From assembly GCF_900105655.1 (NCBI RefSeq), contig NZ_LT629787.1:1302001-1366000 (forward strand): a DNA stretch of 64,000 bases, in the 5' to 3' direction. Shown piece after piece: positions 1-11,213 of this stretch (the first letter of the stretch is position 1; every line of letters begins with the position of its first letter). This DNA is from Halopseudomonas salegens (GTDB lineage Bacteria > Pseudomonadota > Gammaproteobacteria > Pseudomonadales > Pseudomonadaceae). A program made the position numbers and the translations under genes. The notes beneath the pieces are model-generated. The model worked only from the letters and a program-made list of their open reading frames with translations, searched no databases and was not told where the DNA came from.

Positions 1-2469
<2,469 letters not shown>

Positions 2470-2543
2470 TCTAGACCTAGGCATTACAAGGATTTAGTGT
2501 ATTGTCTTAGAGTAATCATTCATTCGAAGCGGGAACATCGACG

Positions 2544-2900
2544 ATGAACAACCCAGCTGCTCCAGGTCCGCGTAATGGCATCCTGTCGCTGACCATCAAG
2601 GACAAGTCGGTTCTCTATGCCGCCTACATGCCCTTTGTAAAGCATGGTGGGCTGTTTATTCCGACCAACAAGCATTACCGCCCGGGTGATGAAGTCTTTA
2701 TGCTGCTCAACCTGATGGATGAGCCGGAAAAAATCCCCGTTGCCGGCAAGGTGATCTGGATTACCCCGCGTGGTGCCCAGGGCAACCGGGCTGCCGGGAT
2801 TGGTGTTCAGTTCAGTGACCAGGACAATACTGCGCGCAGCAAGATTGAGACCTACCTGGCCGGTGCGCTTAAATCGGACCGTCCTACGCATACCATGTAG
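2544..2900 (+). CDS. pilZ: Type IV pilus PilZ protein
   Basis: A 118-residue protein that closely matches the founding pseudomonad PilZ as I remember it, including DKSVLYAAYMPF, DEVFMLLNLMDEPEKIPVAG and the C-terminal ALKSDRPTHTM. It is needed for type IV pilus assembly and works with the PilB/FimX machinery rather than as a canonical c-di-GMP receptor; the RxxxR motif of c-di-GMP-binding PilZ domains is absent, as in the P. aeruginosa protein. It lies 74 bases after holB in the conserved tmk-holB-pilZ-tatD order. Confidence 0.95.
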   Translation: MNNPAAPGPRNGILSLTIKDKSVLYAAYMPFVKHGGLFIPTNKHYRPGDEVFMLLNLMDEPEKIPVAGKVIWITPRGAQGNRAAGIGVQFSDQDNTARSKIETYLAGALKSDRPTHTM

Positions 2901-2940
2901 CTGCAGGTGAGCAGCTGCAAGCTGCAAGCAAAACCAGGCC
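2901..2940 (+). repeat. Short GCTGCA/AGCTGC repeat after pilZ
   Basis: The spacer contains repeated CTGCA/AGCTGC units (CTGCAGGTGAGCAGCTGCAAGCTGCAAGC), which can fold weakly on themselves. There is no T-tract, so I do not call it a terminator. The rest of the 145-base gap to tatD shows no other clear structure. Confidence 0.4.
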
Positions 2941-3045
2941 TGAACACCGTGTCATTGTCACGCCGCCCGGCCTCTGTCCTTTGTTATACCACAAGCTTCG
3001 ACCCGCTTGTTGCCAGAAACCAGCGCCAGCTGCTGAGAATTATTT

Positions 3046-3822
3046 ATGTTGATTGACTCCCATTGCCACCTGGATCGTCTCGATCTGACCGCCCATCAGG
3101 GCTCCCTCGACAGCGCACTGGATGCTGCCCGTGCGCGAGGCATCGGCAAGTTTCTCTGTATCGGTGTGGATGCCGCCAATGCCCCGGTGGTCAAGGGGCT
3201 GGCGGAGCAGTATGCCGATGTCTATTGCAGTGTAGGGGTTCATCCGCTGGATTTGGCCGCCAATGGGCAGGCCAGCCTCGACTGGTTGTTGCAGGCGATC
3301 GACCATCCCCGCGTGGTCGCCATAGGTGAAACAGGGCTGGATTACCATTACCATCCGGAGCACGCCGAGGCCCAGCAAGCGTCATTTGCTACCCATTTGC
3401 AGGCCGCCAGGCAAAGCGGTAAACCGGTGATTATTCATACCCGTAGTGCCAGGGAAGATACTCTGCGCCTGCTGCGAGAAGCGGACCTCGCAAACACGGG
3501 CGTTCTGCACTGCTTTACCGAAGACTGGAACATGGCCCGGCAGGCACTGGATCTGGGCTATTACATTTCGCTCTCGGGCATTGTCACCTTCCGCAATGCC
3601 AGCGATCTGCGTGACGTGGCCAGGCAGGTTCCTGCTGACCGCCTGCTGGTTGAAACCGATTCGCCTTATCTGGCTCCGGTACCGCATCGCGGCAAGCCCA
3701 ATGAGCCTCAGTTCGTGCATGAGGTCGCCAGCTTCCTCGCCGAGCTACGTGGTGAATCTCTGGAGCAACTGCAGCAGTCAACCACTGATAATTTTCATCG
3801 TCTGTTTCCGCTGGCTGTTTGA
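3046..3822 (+). CDS. tatD: TatD-family metal-dependent DNase (YcfH-type)
   Basis: A 258-residue TIM-barrel hydrolase. The N-terminal metal ligands are in DSHCHLD (His6 and His8), the conserved glutamate in AIGETGLDYHY, further histidines in KPVIIHTR and GVLHCFTE, and the late aspartate in LLVETDSPYLAP. Members are Mg-dependent 3'-5' exonucleases or deoxyribonucleases. The position after pilZ fits the pseudomonad order. The symbol is used loosely: the sequence alone does not separate TatD from its paralogue YcfH, and this location suggests the YcfH type. Confidence 0.92.
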   Translation: MLIDSHCHLDRLDLTAHQGSLDSALDAARARGIGKFLCIGVDAANAPVVKGLAEQYADVYCSVGVHPLDLAANGQASLDWLLQAIDHPRVVAIGETGLDYHYHPEHAEAQQASFATHLQAARQSGKPVIIHTRSAREDTLRLLREADLANTGVLHCFTEDWNMARQALDLGYYISLSGIVTFRNASDLRDVARQVPADRLLVETDSPYLAPVPHRGKPNEPQFVHEVASFLAELRGESLEQLQQSTTDNFHRLFPLAV

Positions 3823-3968
3823 TGCAACGTCGATAGCCCGACATTGTTCGGTACATTGATCCGACGGACTGAATCTGGTCCCGTATCCGGTGAGAGTCAC
3901 GCCCTGCAAGGCCTCTTCATTCGTCAACCCTCATGCAACAAAAAAAGCTTGCTATTGGTTGTTGATAT

Positions 3969-4016
3969 TTACCATATCTAGGTCTAGGATTTGCAAAATC
4001 ACACAACAGATAGTGT
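3969..4016 (+). promoter_or_regulatory. Tandem NrdR boxes upstream of nrdJa
   Basis: The box at 4001-4016 reads ACACAACAGATAGTGT and matches 14 of 16 positions of the NrdR consensus acaCwAtATaTwGtgt. A weaker box at 3969-3984 keeps the core (ACCATATCTAGG). The starts are 32 bases apart, about three helical turns, which is the spacing known for NrdR box pairs. NrdR represses ribonucleotide reductase genes in response to bound ATP/dATP. The boxes lie 85-132 bases before the nrdJa start, where a promoter would be expected. Confidence 0.75.
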
Positions 4017-4053
4017 TTTTGCCGGCCGACGCACCAAAAGGGATATGCCCTGT

Positions 4054-4076
4054 CATGGTGCTTCACAGGCACCATG
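4054..4076 (+). promoter_or_regulatory. Hairpin in the nrdJa leader
   Basis: CATGGTGC (4054-4061) pairs perfectly with GCACCATG (4069-4076) around a 7-base loop. The stem ends 11 bases before the AGGGAG ribosome-binding site and 24 bases before the start codon. It also buries an in-frame upstream ATG at 4074, which argues against that ATG as the start. Its function is unknown; translational control or mRNA protection are possible. Confidence 0.5.
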
Positions 4077-4100
4077 AAGACGCCAACAAGGGAGAAAACA

Positions 4101-6254
4101 ATGAGTCAGACAGCCAAGGTGCAAAGCCTGCGCAAAGTGGTCAACAGTATTCCCCTGCAGCCCGCCTCCGAGGACATCTGGGATACCAAGTACCGACTCA
4201 AAACCAAGGACGGCACGCCGATCGACAAGAACGCTGACGAAACCTATCAACGGGTTGCCCGCGCTCTGGCCGACGTGGAAGCACCGGATGCCCGCGAGCA
4301 CTGGTACGAACAGTTCCTGTGGGCCTTGCGTCATGGCGCCATCCCTGCCGGCCGGATTACGTCGAATGCCGGTGCGCTGGAGCACAAGCCCGCCACCTCG
4401 ACCATCAACTGCACCGTTTCGGCGACTGTTGGCGATTCGATGGATGACATTCTGGCCAAGCTGCATGAGGCCGGGCTGACACTCAAGGCCGGCTGCGGTA
4501 TCGGTTACGAATTCTCGACCCTGCGTCCCAGAGGGGCTTACGTCTCGGGCGCTGGCGCCTATACCTCCGGCCCGCTGTCGTTTATGGATATCTACGACAA
4601 GATGTGTTTCACCGTGTCCTCGGCCGGTGGGCGTCGTGGCGCACAGATGGCGACCTTCGATGTCGGCCACCCGGATGTCATGGACTTCATCAAGGCCAAG
4701 CGCGAAGACGGTCGTCTGCGTCAGTTCAATCTGTCGCTGCTGATCACCCAGGATTTCATGGAAGCCGTTGAAGCCGACGCCGACTGGAAACTGGCTTTCC
4801 CGCTGACCGCAGAAGAGGCCGAAGCAGACGGCGTTGATCTGAATGATGAAGAACAGGTGATCTGGCGCGAGTGGCCCAACAGCCAGCGCTACCTTACCCG
4901 TGAAGACGGCCTGGTTGCCTGCCGGGTGTTCCGCACGCTGAAAGCTCAGCGCATCTGGGACATGATCATGACCAGCACCTATGACTTCGCCGAGCCGGGT
5001 TTTATTCTGATTGATCGCGTCAACCAGATGAACAACAACTGGTTCTGTGAAGAAATTCGTGCGACCAACCCCTGTGGTGAGCAGCCGCTGCCGCCCTATG
5101 GCGCTTGCCTGCTGGGTTCGATCAACCTGACCCTGTTCGTGCGTGAACCCTTCACTGACAAGGCCTGGTTCGACTGGGATGAATACCGCCGTGTGGTGGA
5201 CGTCTTTACCCGCATGCTGGACAACGTCGTGGAAATCAATGGTCTGCCGCTGGAACAGCAGCGTAACGAGATCTTTCGCAAGCGTCGTCACGGCATGGGC
5301 TTCCTTGGCCTGGGCTCGACCATGACCATGTTGTGCATGAAGTACGGCGACGAGAAATCCCTCGAGTTTACCGAGGAAGTCTCCAGGGAAATGGCCCTGC
5401 AGGGCTGGCGCACAGGCCTTCAGCTGGCCGAAGAGAAGGGCGCCGCGCCCATCATGGATGAAAGCTTTACCGTGACTGAAGCCATGTTGGCCAAGCGTCC
5501 GGATATGGTCAAAGACGGTTTCAAGGTCGGTGACGAGGTTGCCGGCAAGGTACTGTGGGCCAAATACAGCCGTTATATGCAGCAGGTAGCCGGTGAAGAT
5601 CCGGCGCTGGTCGAGGCATTGGCCGAGAAGGGCTCACGCTTTACCCATCACAGCTCGATCGCACCGACCGGGACCATCTCCCTGTCGCTGGCCAATAATG
5701 CGTCCAACGGCATCGAGCCGAGCTTCGCCCATCACTACTTCCGCAACGTGATTCGCGCCGGCAAGAAGTCAAAGGAAAAGGTTGATGTATTCAGCTTTGA
5801 ACTCCTGGCTTACCGTCACTTCATCGACCCGGAGGCGCTGCCGAGCATGGATGCGGCCACTCGCAACCTGCCCGATTATTTCATCGCTGCGGATGATGTC
5901 AGCCCGATCCAGCACGTGGATGTACAGGCTGCGGCACAAAAGTGGATCGATTCCTCGATCTCGAAAACCGCCAACGTGCCGACCGATTATCCCTACGAGG
6001 ATTTCAAGGATATTTACCGTTACGCCTATCGCCAGGGGCTCAAGGGCTGCACCACTTTCCGTTTCAATCCGGAAGCCTTCCAGGGTGTATTGGTCAAGGA
6101 AGAAGATCTGACCAATACCACGTACCGCTTCAAGCTGGAAGACGGCAGCATGATCGAGGTCAATGGCAACGAAGAGATCGAGTACGATGGCGAGCTGCAC
6201 TCGGCAGCCAACCTCTACGACGCTCTGAAAGAAGGTTACTACGGTAAATTCTGA
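4101..6254 (+). CDS. nrdJa: Adenosylcobalamin-dependent (class II) ribonucleotide reductase, large part NrdJa
   Basis: I choose the ATG at 4101 because AAGGGAG lies at proper spacing before it; this gives 717 residues. It reduces ribonucleotides to deoxyribonucleotides using a thiyl radical generated from coenzyme B12. The first active-site cysteine is Cys104 (TINCTVS); the NPCGEQ motif at about 323-328 carries the radical cysteine Cys325 and Glu327; APTGTISL is the phosphate-binding turn. The C-terminal cysteine tail normally found in one-piece enzymes is missing and is encoded by the next gene, as in the split NrdJa/NrdJb enzyme of P. aeruginosa. Tandem NrdR boxes precede it. Confidence 0.96.
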   Translation: MSQTAKVQSLRKVVNSIPLQPASEDIWDTKYRLKTKDGTPIDKNADETYQRVARALADVEAPDAREHWYEQFLWALRHGAIPAGRITSNAGALEHKPATSTINCTVSATVGDSMDDILAKLHEAGLTLKAGCGIGYEFSTLRPRGAYVSGAGAYTSGPLSFMDIYDKMCFTVSSAGGRRGAQMATFDVGHPDVMDFIKAKREDGRLRQFNLSLLITQDFMEAVEADADWKLAFPLTAEEAEADGVDLNDEEQVIWREWPNSQRYLTREDGLVACRVFRTLKAQRIWDMIMTSTYDFAEPGFILIDRVNQMNNNWFCEEIRATNPCGEQPLPPYGACLLGSINLTLFVREPFTDKAWFDWDEYRRVVDVFTRMLDNVVEINGLPLEQQRNEIFRKRRHGMGFLGLGSTMTMLCMKYGDEKSLEFTEEVSREMALQGWRTGLQLAEEKGAAPIMDESFTVTEAMLAKRPDMVKDGFKVGDEVAGKVLWAKYSRYMQQVAGEDPALVEALAEKGSRFTHHSSIAPTGTISLSLANNASNGIEPSFAHHYFRNVIRAGKKSKEKVDVFSFELLAYRHFIDPEALPSMDAATRNLPDYFIAADDVSPIQHVDVQAAAQKWIDSSISKTANVPTDYPYEDFKDIYRYAYRQGLKGCTTFRFNPEAFQGVLVKEEDLTNTTYRFKLEDGSMIEVNGNEEIEYDGELHSAANLYDALKEGYYGKF

Positions 6255-6268
6255 ACCTGATCAGCAAG

Positions 6269-6284
6269 CCCTGCCATGGCAGGG
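6269..6284. repeat. 16-bp perfect palindrome between nrdJa and nrdJb
   Basis: CCCTGCCATGGCAGGG is a perfect palindrome in the 43-base spacer between the two halves of the reductase, immediately before the GCGAGGA ribosome-binding site of nrdJb. It could fold in the mRNA and tune the ratio of the two subunits. No function is known to me. Confidence 0.6.
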
Positions 6285-6297
6285 CGAGGACACCAAG

Positions 6298-6999
6298 ATG
6301 GCATTGAAAATCAACAGCAAGATTGTCGACTACGCCGTAGTCAAAGCCGACGCAGAGGCCAAAGAACTGGCCGCCGCGGCAGCACTTCCCGATATCGAGG
6401 AAATGCACGAAAAACTCAAGCGCCCGCAACAACTTGAGGGCAGCACCTACAAGATCAAGACCCCGGTCTCCGAGCACGCACTCTATGTCACCATCAACGA
6501 TGTGGTGCTCAATCCGGGCAGTGATCATGAGAGCCGGCGCCCGTTCGAGATTTTTATCAACTCGAAGAACATGGAGCATTACCAGTGGATCTCGGCTCTG
6601 ACGCTGATTATCTCTGCGGTGTTCCGCAAGGGTGGGGACTGTACTTTCCTGGTTGAAGAACTGCGCAGTGTGTTCGATCCGAAGGGCGGTTACATGAAGC
6701 GTGGTGGCCGCTGGATGCCTTCTCTGGTAGCCGAGATCGGTGATGTCATTGACCAGCATTTGAAAAAAATCGGCATGATTGCCGATGAGATGGATGAGCA
6801 TCAGGCCGCTTATCTGGAACAGAAACGCGCTGAATTCATGAGCCTGAAACCGCAGGCCCAGACCGATGCCAGCTGTGATGATGCCACTGAAAGCTACCCG
6901 CCCGGAGCGCAGATGTGTGGCAAGTGTCATACCAAGGCCGCGGTGCAGATGGATGGTTGCATGACCTGCCTGAACTGTGGCGAAAGCAAGTGCGGCTGA
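6298..6999 (+). CDS. nrdJb: Class II ribonucleotide reductase, C-terminal subunit NrdJb
   Basis: A 233-residue protein corresponding to the C-terminal end of one-piece NrdJ enzymes. The last part (about 204-233) carries two CxxC pairs, MCGKCHTK and MTCLNCGESKCG, the redox-active tail expected to re-reduce the active-site disulfide of NrdJa after each turnover. The segment GGYMKRGGRWMPSLVAEIGDVI is typical of this family. In P. aeruginosa NrdJb is required for activity of NrdJa. The gene follows nrdJa by 43 bases and is presumably co-transcribed. Confidence 0.94.
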   Translation: MALKINSKIVDYAVVKADAEAKELAAAAALPDIEEMHEKLKRPQQLEGSTYKIKTPVSEHALYVTINDVVLNPGSDHESRRPFEIFINSKNMEHYQWISALTLIISAVFRKGGDCTFLVEELRSVFDPKGGYMKRGGRWMPSLVAEIGDVIDQHLKKIGMIADEMDEHQAAYLEQKRAEFMSLKPQAQTDASCDDATESYPPGAQMCGKCHTKAAVQMDGCMTCLNCGESKCG

Positions 7000-7020
7000 G
7001 CGACTGACCTTGTTCTGAAA

Positions 7021-7046
7021 ACCGGGGCGCCATCAGGTGCCCCGGT
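7021..7046 (+). terminator. Terminator-like hairpin after nrdJb
   Basis: An 11-bp stem (7021-7031 with 7036-7046, one G-T pair) closes on the tetraloop ATCA. The downstream sequence GTTCGTCACC is only mildly T-rich, so this may be a weak or factor-assisted terminator. Confidence 0.6.
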
Positions 7047-7224
7047 GTTCGTCACCCCCTCCATTCCCGGTCGTTATTGACTGTCTTTCATTCAATCCGG
7101 CTTTCGCCTGAACAACAAGCTGTTACAAGCCATTGCCCGTTGCTTTGCATTCTGCGTCACAGGCCCTAACATCAGTAGCACTGCAGTCGCTTTGACTGAG
7201 AAGTTGGATGGATAAGGAAGCTAC

Positions 7225-8142
7225 ATGAAGGATACGTTGACCCAGGCTATGGCCGAAATCGATCGGGTACTACTGGGCAAGCAGCACGCAACGCGTCTGG
7301 CGGTCGCCTGTATTCTGGCCCGCGGTCATTTGCTGATTGAAGATCTTCCGGGGATGGGCAAGACCACGCTGTCGCAGGCACTGGCCAAGGTCATGGGTTT
7401 GAGTTACCAGCGCATTCAGTTCACCAGTGATCTGTTACCCGGTGACATTCTCGGAACCTCGGTATTCGATCGCAATACGGCCCAATTCGTGTTTCATCCC
7501 GGCCCGGTGTTTGCCGAACTGGTGTTGGCTGATGAAATCAATCGGGCCACGCCGAAAAGTCAGAGTGCCTTGCTCGAAGCCATGGAGGAAGGCCAGGTAA
7601 CCGTTGATGGCGCCACTCGCCCGTTGCCGGATCCGTTCTTCGTCATTGCTACGCAAAACCCGGTATCACAGGGCGGGACCTTTCCCTTGCCGGAATCACA
7701 ACTGGACCGTTTTCTGATGCGCTTGTCGCTGGGCTATCCCTCGTCAGCGGCGGAGAAATCCCTGTTGATGGGTGCCGGGCGTCAGGTGCGGCTGGAGCGA
7801 GTCGAGCCAGTATTGCAGCGTGACAAATTGCTTGCCCTGCAAGCGGCAGTCCCCGAGATTACCGCGAGTGAAGCCATCGTTGACTACATCCTGCGCCTGG
7901 TCAATCGTACCCGTGAAAGTCAGGTTTGTGCCTGGGGGCTATCGCCCCGCGCCAGTCTGGGTTTGCTGGCGGCTGCCCGCGCCTGGGCCATGCTTGAGCA
8001 CCGTGATTATGTCATCCCCGAGGATGTCCAGGCCGTGTTGCCTTCGGTAGTCAGTCACCGGCTTCGTGCCAGCGAAGATCCAGCGGGGCATGGTGGTGGT
8101 GGTTTGGCGCAATGGTTGCTGAATGAGGTGGAGGCCATCTGA
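7225..8142 (+). CDS. MoxR-family AAA+ ATPase
   Basis: A 305-residue AAA+ protein of the MoxR class, thought to act as a chaperone in protein assembly or maturation. The Walker A motif is in EDLPGMGKTT (about residues 33-42), Walker B in VLADEINRATPK, followed by EAMEEGQV, the sensor region FFVIATQNPV and the LPESQLDRF motif. AAGGAAG before the ATG at 7225 is a good ribosome-binding site. It shares one base with the next gene (a DUF58 protein), and a transglutaminase follows; this trio is a widespread operon. Confidence 0.93.
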   Translation: MKDTLTQAMAEIDRVLLGKQHATRLAVACILARGHLLIEDLPGMGKTTLSQALAKVMGLSYQRIQFTSDLLPGDILGTSVFDRNTAQFVFHPGPVFAELVLADEINRATPKSQSALLEAMEEGQVTVDGATRPLPDPFFVIATQNPVSQGGTFPLPESQLDRFLMRLSLGYPSSAAEKSLLMGAGRQVRLERVEPVLQRDKLLALQAAVPEITASEAIVDYILRLVNRTRESQVCAWGLSPRASLGLLAAARAWAMLEHRDYVIPEDVQAVLPSVVSHRLRASEDPAGHGGGGLAQWLLNEVEAI

Positions 8143-9092
8143 TGGCGTGGTTCCGTGCCTGGTTTCAGCGCTGGTTGAAGCGCCGCATACCGGCCGCGCG
8201 GGAGGTCACGCTGAATCACCGGCGAATTTTCATTCTTCCCAGCCGGGCCGGTCTGGGCTTGTTGCTGTTGCTGGCCATCATGTTGATTGGCGCGATCAAT
8301 TATCAGAACAGCCTGGTGTATGGCGTCACTTTTCTTCTGGGTAGCCTGTTCTGGGTCGGGCTGCATCATACCTACCGTAATCTGGCCGGGTTGCAATTGC
8401 GCGCTACCGGAGGTGCTCCGGTATTTGCCGGGGAAAATGTTCCCCTCAGTCTTACGTTGGCGGCTCCGCGACGCCTACAACAGTCGTTGGTCCTTGCCTG
8501 GCCGGACACGCAGCCACAGAGAGCAGATGTAGGCAAGAAGGATGAAGCCCAGCTCACCCTGTATCATCCCGCACATCAGCGTGGCTGGTTCAGTCCCGGT
8601 CGCTTGCGCATTGAAACCCGGTATCCATTGGGCTGGTTTGTTGCCTGGAGCCTGATTGACTTGCGCTGGCAGGTGCTGGTCTACCCGAAGCCGCTGCAGG
8701 CCGACCTGCCGCGTCAGCCCGGGCATGGACAGGATGACGAAGGTGAGCCGGGTTTGAATGAAGGGGTGGATGATTTCCAGGGGTTGCGACACTATCAACC
8801 TGGTGATTCCAGGCGGCGTTTGGACTGGCGTGCCTGGTCGCGGGGCCAGGGGCTGCACAGCAAGGTATTTGCCGAACCGAGCCAGACGACCTGGTGGCTG
8901 AACCTGGATCAGGCACCAGGCGCCGATCTGGAGCAGCAATTGAGCTATCTGACTGGCTGGATACTGCAGCTCGAACAGCGTCATGAGCCTTATGGTCTGG
9001 CCATGCCCGCTATTCGACTGGGCCCGGCGCAGGGTGAGCGCCATCGGGATGCCTGCCTCAAAGCCCTTGCCTTGTATGGAGTGTCAGCGTGA
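8142..9092 (+). CDS. DUF58 domain protein of the MoxR operon
   Basis: A 316-residue protein with two hydrophobic segments near residues 33-70 (GLGLLLLLAIMLIGAINY and LVYGVTFLLGSLFWVGL) and a soluble remainder. The DUF58 signature is the block DDFQGLRHYQPGDSRRRLDW (about 206-225). Such proteins are predicted membrane partners of MoxR ATPases; their exact function is unknown. It overlaps moxR by one base and the transglutaminase gene by four (GTGA), so the three genes are almost certainly translated together. Confidence 0.9.
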   Translation: MAWFRAWFQRWLKRRIPAAREVTLNHRRIFILPSRAGLGLLLLLAIMLIGAINYQNSLVYGVTFLLGSLFWVGLHHTYRNLAGLQLRATGGAPVFAGENVPLSLTLAAPRRLQQSLVLAWPDTQPQRADVGKKDEAQLTLYHPAHQRGWFSPGRLRIETRYPLGWFVAWSLIDLRWQVLVYPKPLQADLPRQPGHGQDDEGEPGLNEGVDDFQGLRHYQPGDSRRRLDWRAWSRGQGLHSKVFAEPSQTTWWLNLDQAPGADLEQQLSYLTGWILQLEQRHEPYGLAMPAIRLGPAQGERHRDACLKALALYGVSA

Positions 9093-11125
9093 GTGTTGCC
9101 GCCCTGATTCCGCGTAACAGTCTTGCCTGGTTACTGACCGCGCAAATAGTCGTGCTGGTGCCGCACCTGCCCCGTTTGCCATTCTGGGTAGCGATCGTCT
9201 GGCTCGGTTGTGCATTGTGGCGGGTGCAGATTCAACGCATGCGCTGGCGCTACCCGGGCACTGTGTTCAAGGTCTTTGCTCTTGTTGGTATCAGTGCAGG
9301 TACTTTTCAGGCGCAAAGCACGCTCATTGGCCTGGACGCAGCGGTGATGCTTCTGTTGCTGCTGTTCATGCTCAAACTGCTCGAGATGCGCAACCCGCGT
9401 GACGCCCTGGTAGTGGTCTATCTCGGCTTCTTTATCGTTGCCACAGCCTTTCTGTTTGATCAGGGTATACCACTTGCGCTGTATCAATGTTTCTCTTTGC
9501 TGGTATTGGTATCGGCACTGGTTGGCTTGCAACAATCACCCGGACGCAATGATCCGGCGCGCGCCATGCGTACTGCCGGCGTTCTGTTGCTGCAAGCCAT
9601 ACCGCTGATGCTGGTATTGTTCATGCTTTTTCCGCGCATTGGGCCACTGTGGTCGGTCAACGCACCGGGGCAGGGTGCGACCACCGGGCTGTCGGAGAGT
9701 ATGTCACCAGGCGATATTGCCGATCTGGCACGCTCCAGTAACCTGGCCTTCCGGGTCAGTTTCGATGACGAGATTCCGGCACAGAGAGACCTGTACTGGA
9801 GGGCACTGACCCTGAGTACCTTCAATGGCCGTGAATGGTCCCATTCGCAGCTGTCCAGTCAGGCGTTGACGCGGCCATGGCAGCCGCAGGGTGAACCGGT
9901 CAGTTATCAGGTGCTGACCAGTGCCAGCCAACAGCAATGGGCATTCAGTTTGCGCGGCGCTACCAGTGAGGATGACAGCCTGGTACTTACCCGCGACTTC
10001 ATGCTGCAAGCACGCCGCCCCTTTACCAAGACGACCGCTTACCGGGCAACGTCATGGCCAGACAGCCTGCTTGATCCCGAAGAACTGGACCCTTTGCAGC
10101 AACGCTTGTATCTGTCACTTCCGGAAGGCAGCGATCCACGAAGCCGCGCCTGGGCCGAAGAGCTGCGCCAAGAGCATCCAGAGGATGAAGACCTGGTGGC
10201 TGCCCTGTTGCAGCATTTCAATCGCGAACCTTTCTATTACACCCTGCGACCACCGACCTTGGGTCGACATACCAATGATGAGTTCCTGTTTGAAAGCCGG
10301 CGCGGTTTCTGCGCCCATTATGCCGGAGCCATGGTGTTCGTTTTGCGCGCCGCAGGCATTCCTTCACGGGTGATCGCCGGTTACCAGGGCGGCGAGATCA
10401 ATCCAAACGGTAATTATGTGCTGGTTCACCAGTTCGATGCCCATGCCTGGGTCGAAGCATGGTTGCCGGGGCAGGGATGGGTTTCAGTTGACCCGACCTT
10501 CCAGGTTGCTCCCGAACGTATCGAACAAGGCTTGCAGCAAGCATTGCAGGGGGAGGGCAGCTTTCTCGAGGATTCACCGCTGTCAGCTGCACGGTATCGC
10601 AATATCGATTGGGTCAACCGGTTGCGATTGAGCTGGGATGAAGTCAATTTCCAGTGGCAGATGCGTGTGCTGAATTATCAGAGTGAGCGTCAGGGTGACT
10701 TTTTCCGGCGTTGGCTGGGTACCGCTGACTGGCAGCGGGTTGCCGTGGTTATGATGGCTGCGGCTATACTGGTGATGGTCCCGTTGGCGCTCTGGACCCT
10801 GCGTCCCGGCAAGAGGGCGCGTGACAAGCGCATACGTGCCTGGCAACGGCTTGACCGTCGTTTGCAGCGCATCGGCTTGCAAGCCCGGCGCGGTGAAGGG
10901 CCTCGCGGCTGGCAAGAGCGGTTGTGTGCCGCCTTGCCACAGCAGCGTGAAGCCATTGACGCTTTTTTTAACGAGTATGAGCGCTTGACGTACGCGAGCA
11001 ATGAAGCGCCGAACACGCTGCAATTGCAGCAGTTGGACCAGCGCCTGAAGACTCTGTTAAGCAAGCTTCCACGCCGCCGGCCACGCGCGCCCAGCCGGGA
11101 ATTGCCTGCGACCATGAAGTCATGA
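9089..11125 (+). CDS. tgpA: Membrane transglutaminase of the TgpA type
   Basis: A 678-residue protein starting at GTG 9089, overlapping the previous stop. The N-terminal third (about 1-190) consists of hydrophobic helices (DUF3488), followed by a periplasmic transglutaminase core with the full triad: Cys408 in RRGFCAHYAG, His452 in DAHAWVEAW and Asp468 in SVDPTF. A further membrane helix (about 548-568) leads into a cytoplasmic DUF4129-like tail. In P. aeruginosa TgpA is reported to be essential for viability, with a suggested role at the cell envelope. The symbol rests on architecture and operon context. Confidence 0.88.
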   Translation: MSVAALIPRNSLAWLLTAQIVVLVPHLPRLPFWVAIVWLGCALWRVQIQRMRWRYPGTVFKVFALVGISAGTFQAQSTLIGLDAAVMLLLLLFMLKLLEMRNPRDALVVVYLGFFIVATAFLFDQGIPLALYQCFSLLVLVSALVGLQQSPGRNDPARAMRTAGVLLLQAIPLMLVLFMLFPRIGPLWSVNAPGQGATTGLSESMSPGDIADLARSSNLAFRVSFDDEIPAQRDLYWRALTLSTFNGREWSHSQLSSQALTRPWQPQGEPVSYQVLTSASQQQWAFSLRGATSEDDSLVLTRDFMLQARRPFTKTTAYRATSWPDSLLDPEELDPLQQRLYLSLPEGSDPRSRAWAEELRQEHPEDEDLVAALLQHFNREPFYYTLRPPTLGRHTNDEFLFESRRGFCAHYAGAMVFVLRAAGIPSRVIAGYQGGEINPNGNYVLVHQFDAHAWVEAWLPGQGWVSVDPTFQVAPERIEQGLQQALQGEGSFLEDSPLSAARYRNIDWVNRLRLSWDEVNFQWQMRVLNYQSERQGDFFRRWLGTADWQRVAVVMMAAAILVMVPLALWTLRPGKRARDKRIRAWQRLDRRLQRIGLQARRGEGPRGWQERLCAALPQQREAIDAFFNEYERLTYASNEAPNTLQLQQLDQRLKTLLSKLPRRRPRAPSRELPATMKS

Positions 11126-11213
11126 TGTGGATGATGGCTTGCCGCCAGAGAATCGCCATTTATAATGGGACGACATTCCGACATACCCGTCGCCGTTGTA
11201 CGTAGAGGACACC

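Noticed and set aside
3823..4100. Cobalamin riboswitch before the B12-dependent reductase
   Set aside because: The leader after the NrdR boxes is under 90 bases, holds only one simple hairpin, and lacks a recognisable B12 box (GCCACTG-type) or multi-stem fold.
4074..4100. Upstream ATG at 4074 as the nrdJa start
   Set aside because: It lies in the arm of a perfect hairpin, has no ribosome-binding site, and the ATG at 4101 has AAGGGAG at good spacing.
4053..5291. 412-codon open frame opposite nrdJa
   Set aside because: Antisense shadow of nrdJa with no family motifs, caused by high G+C codon bias.
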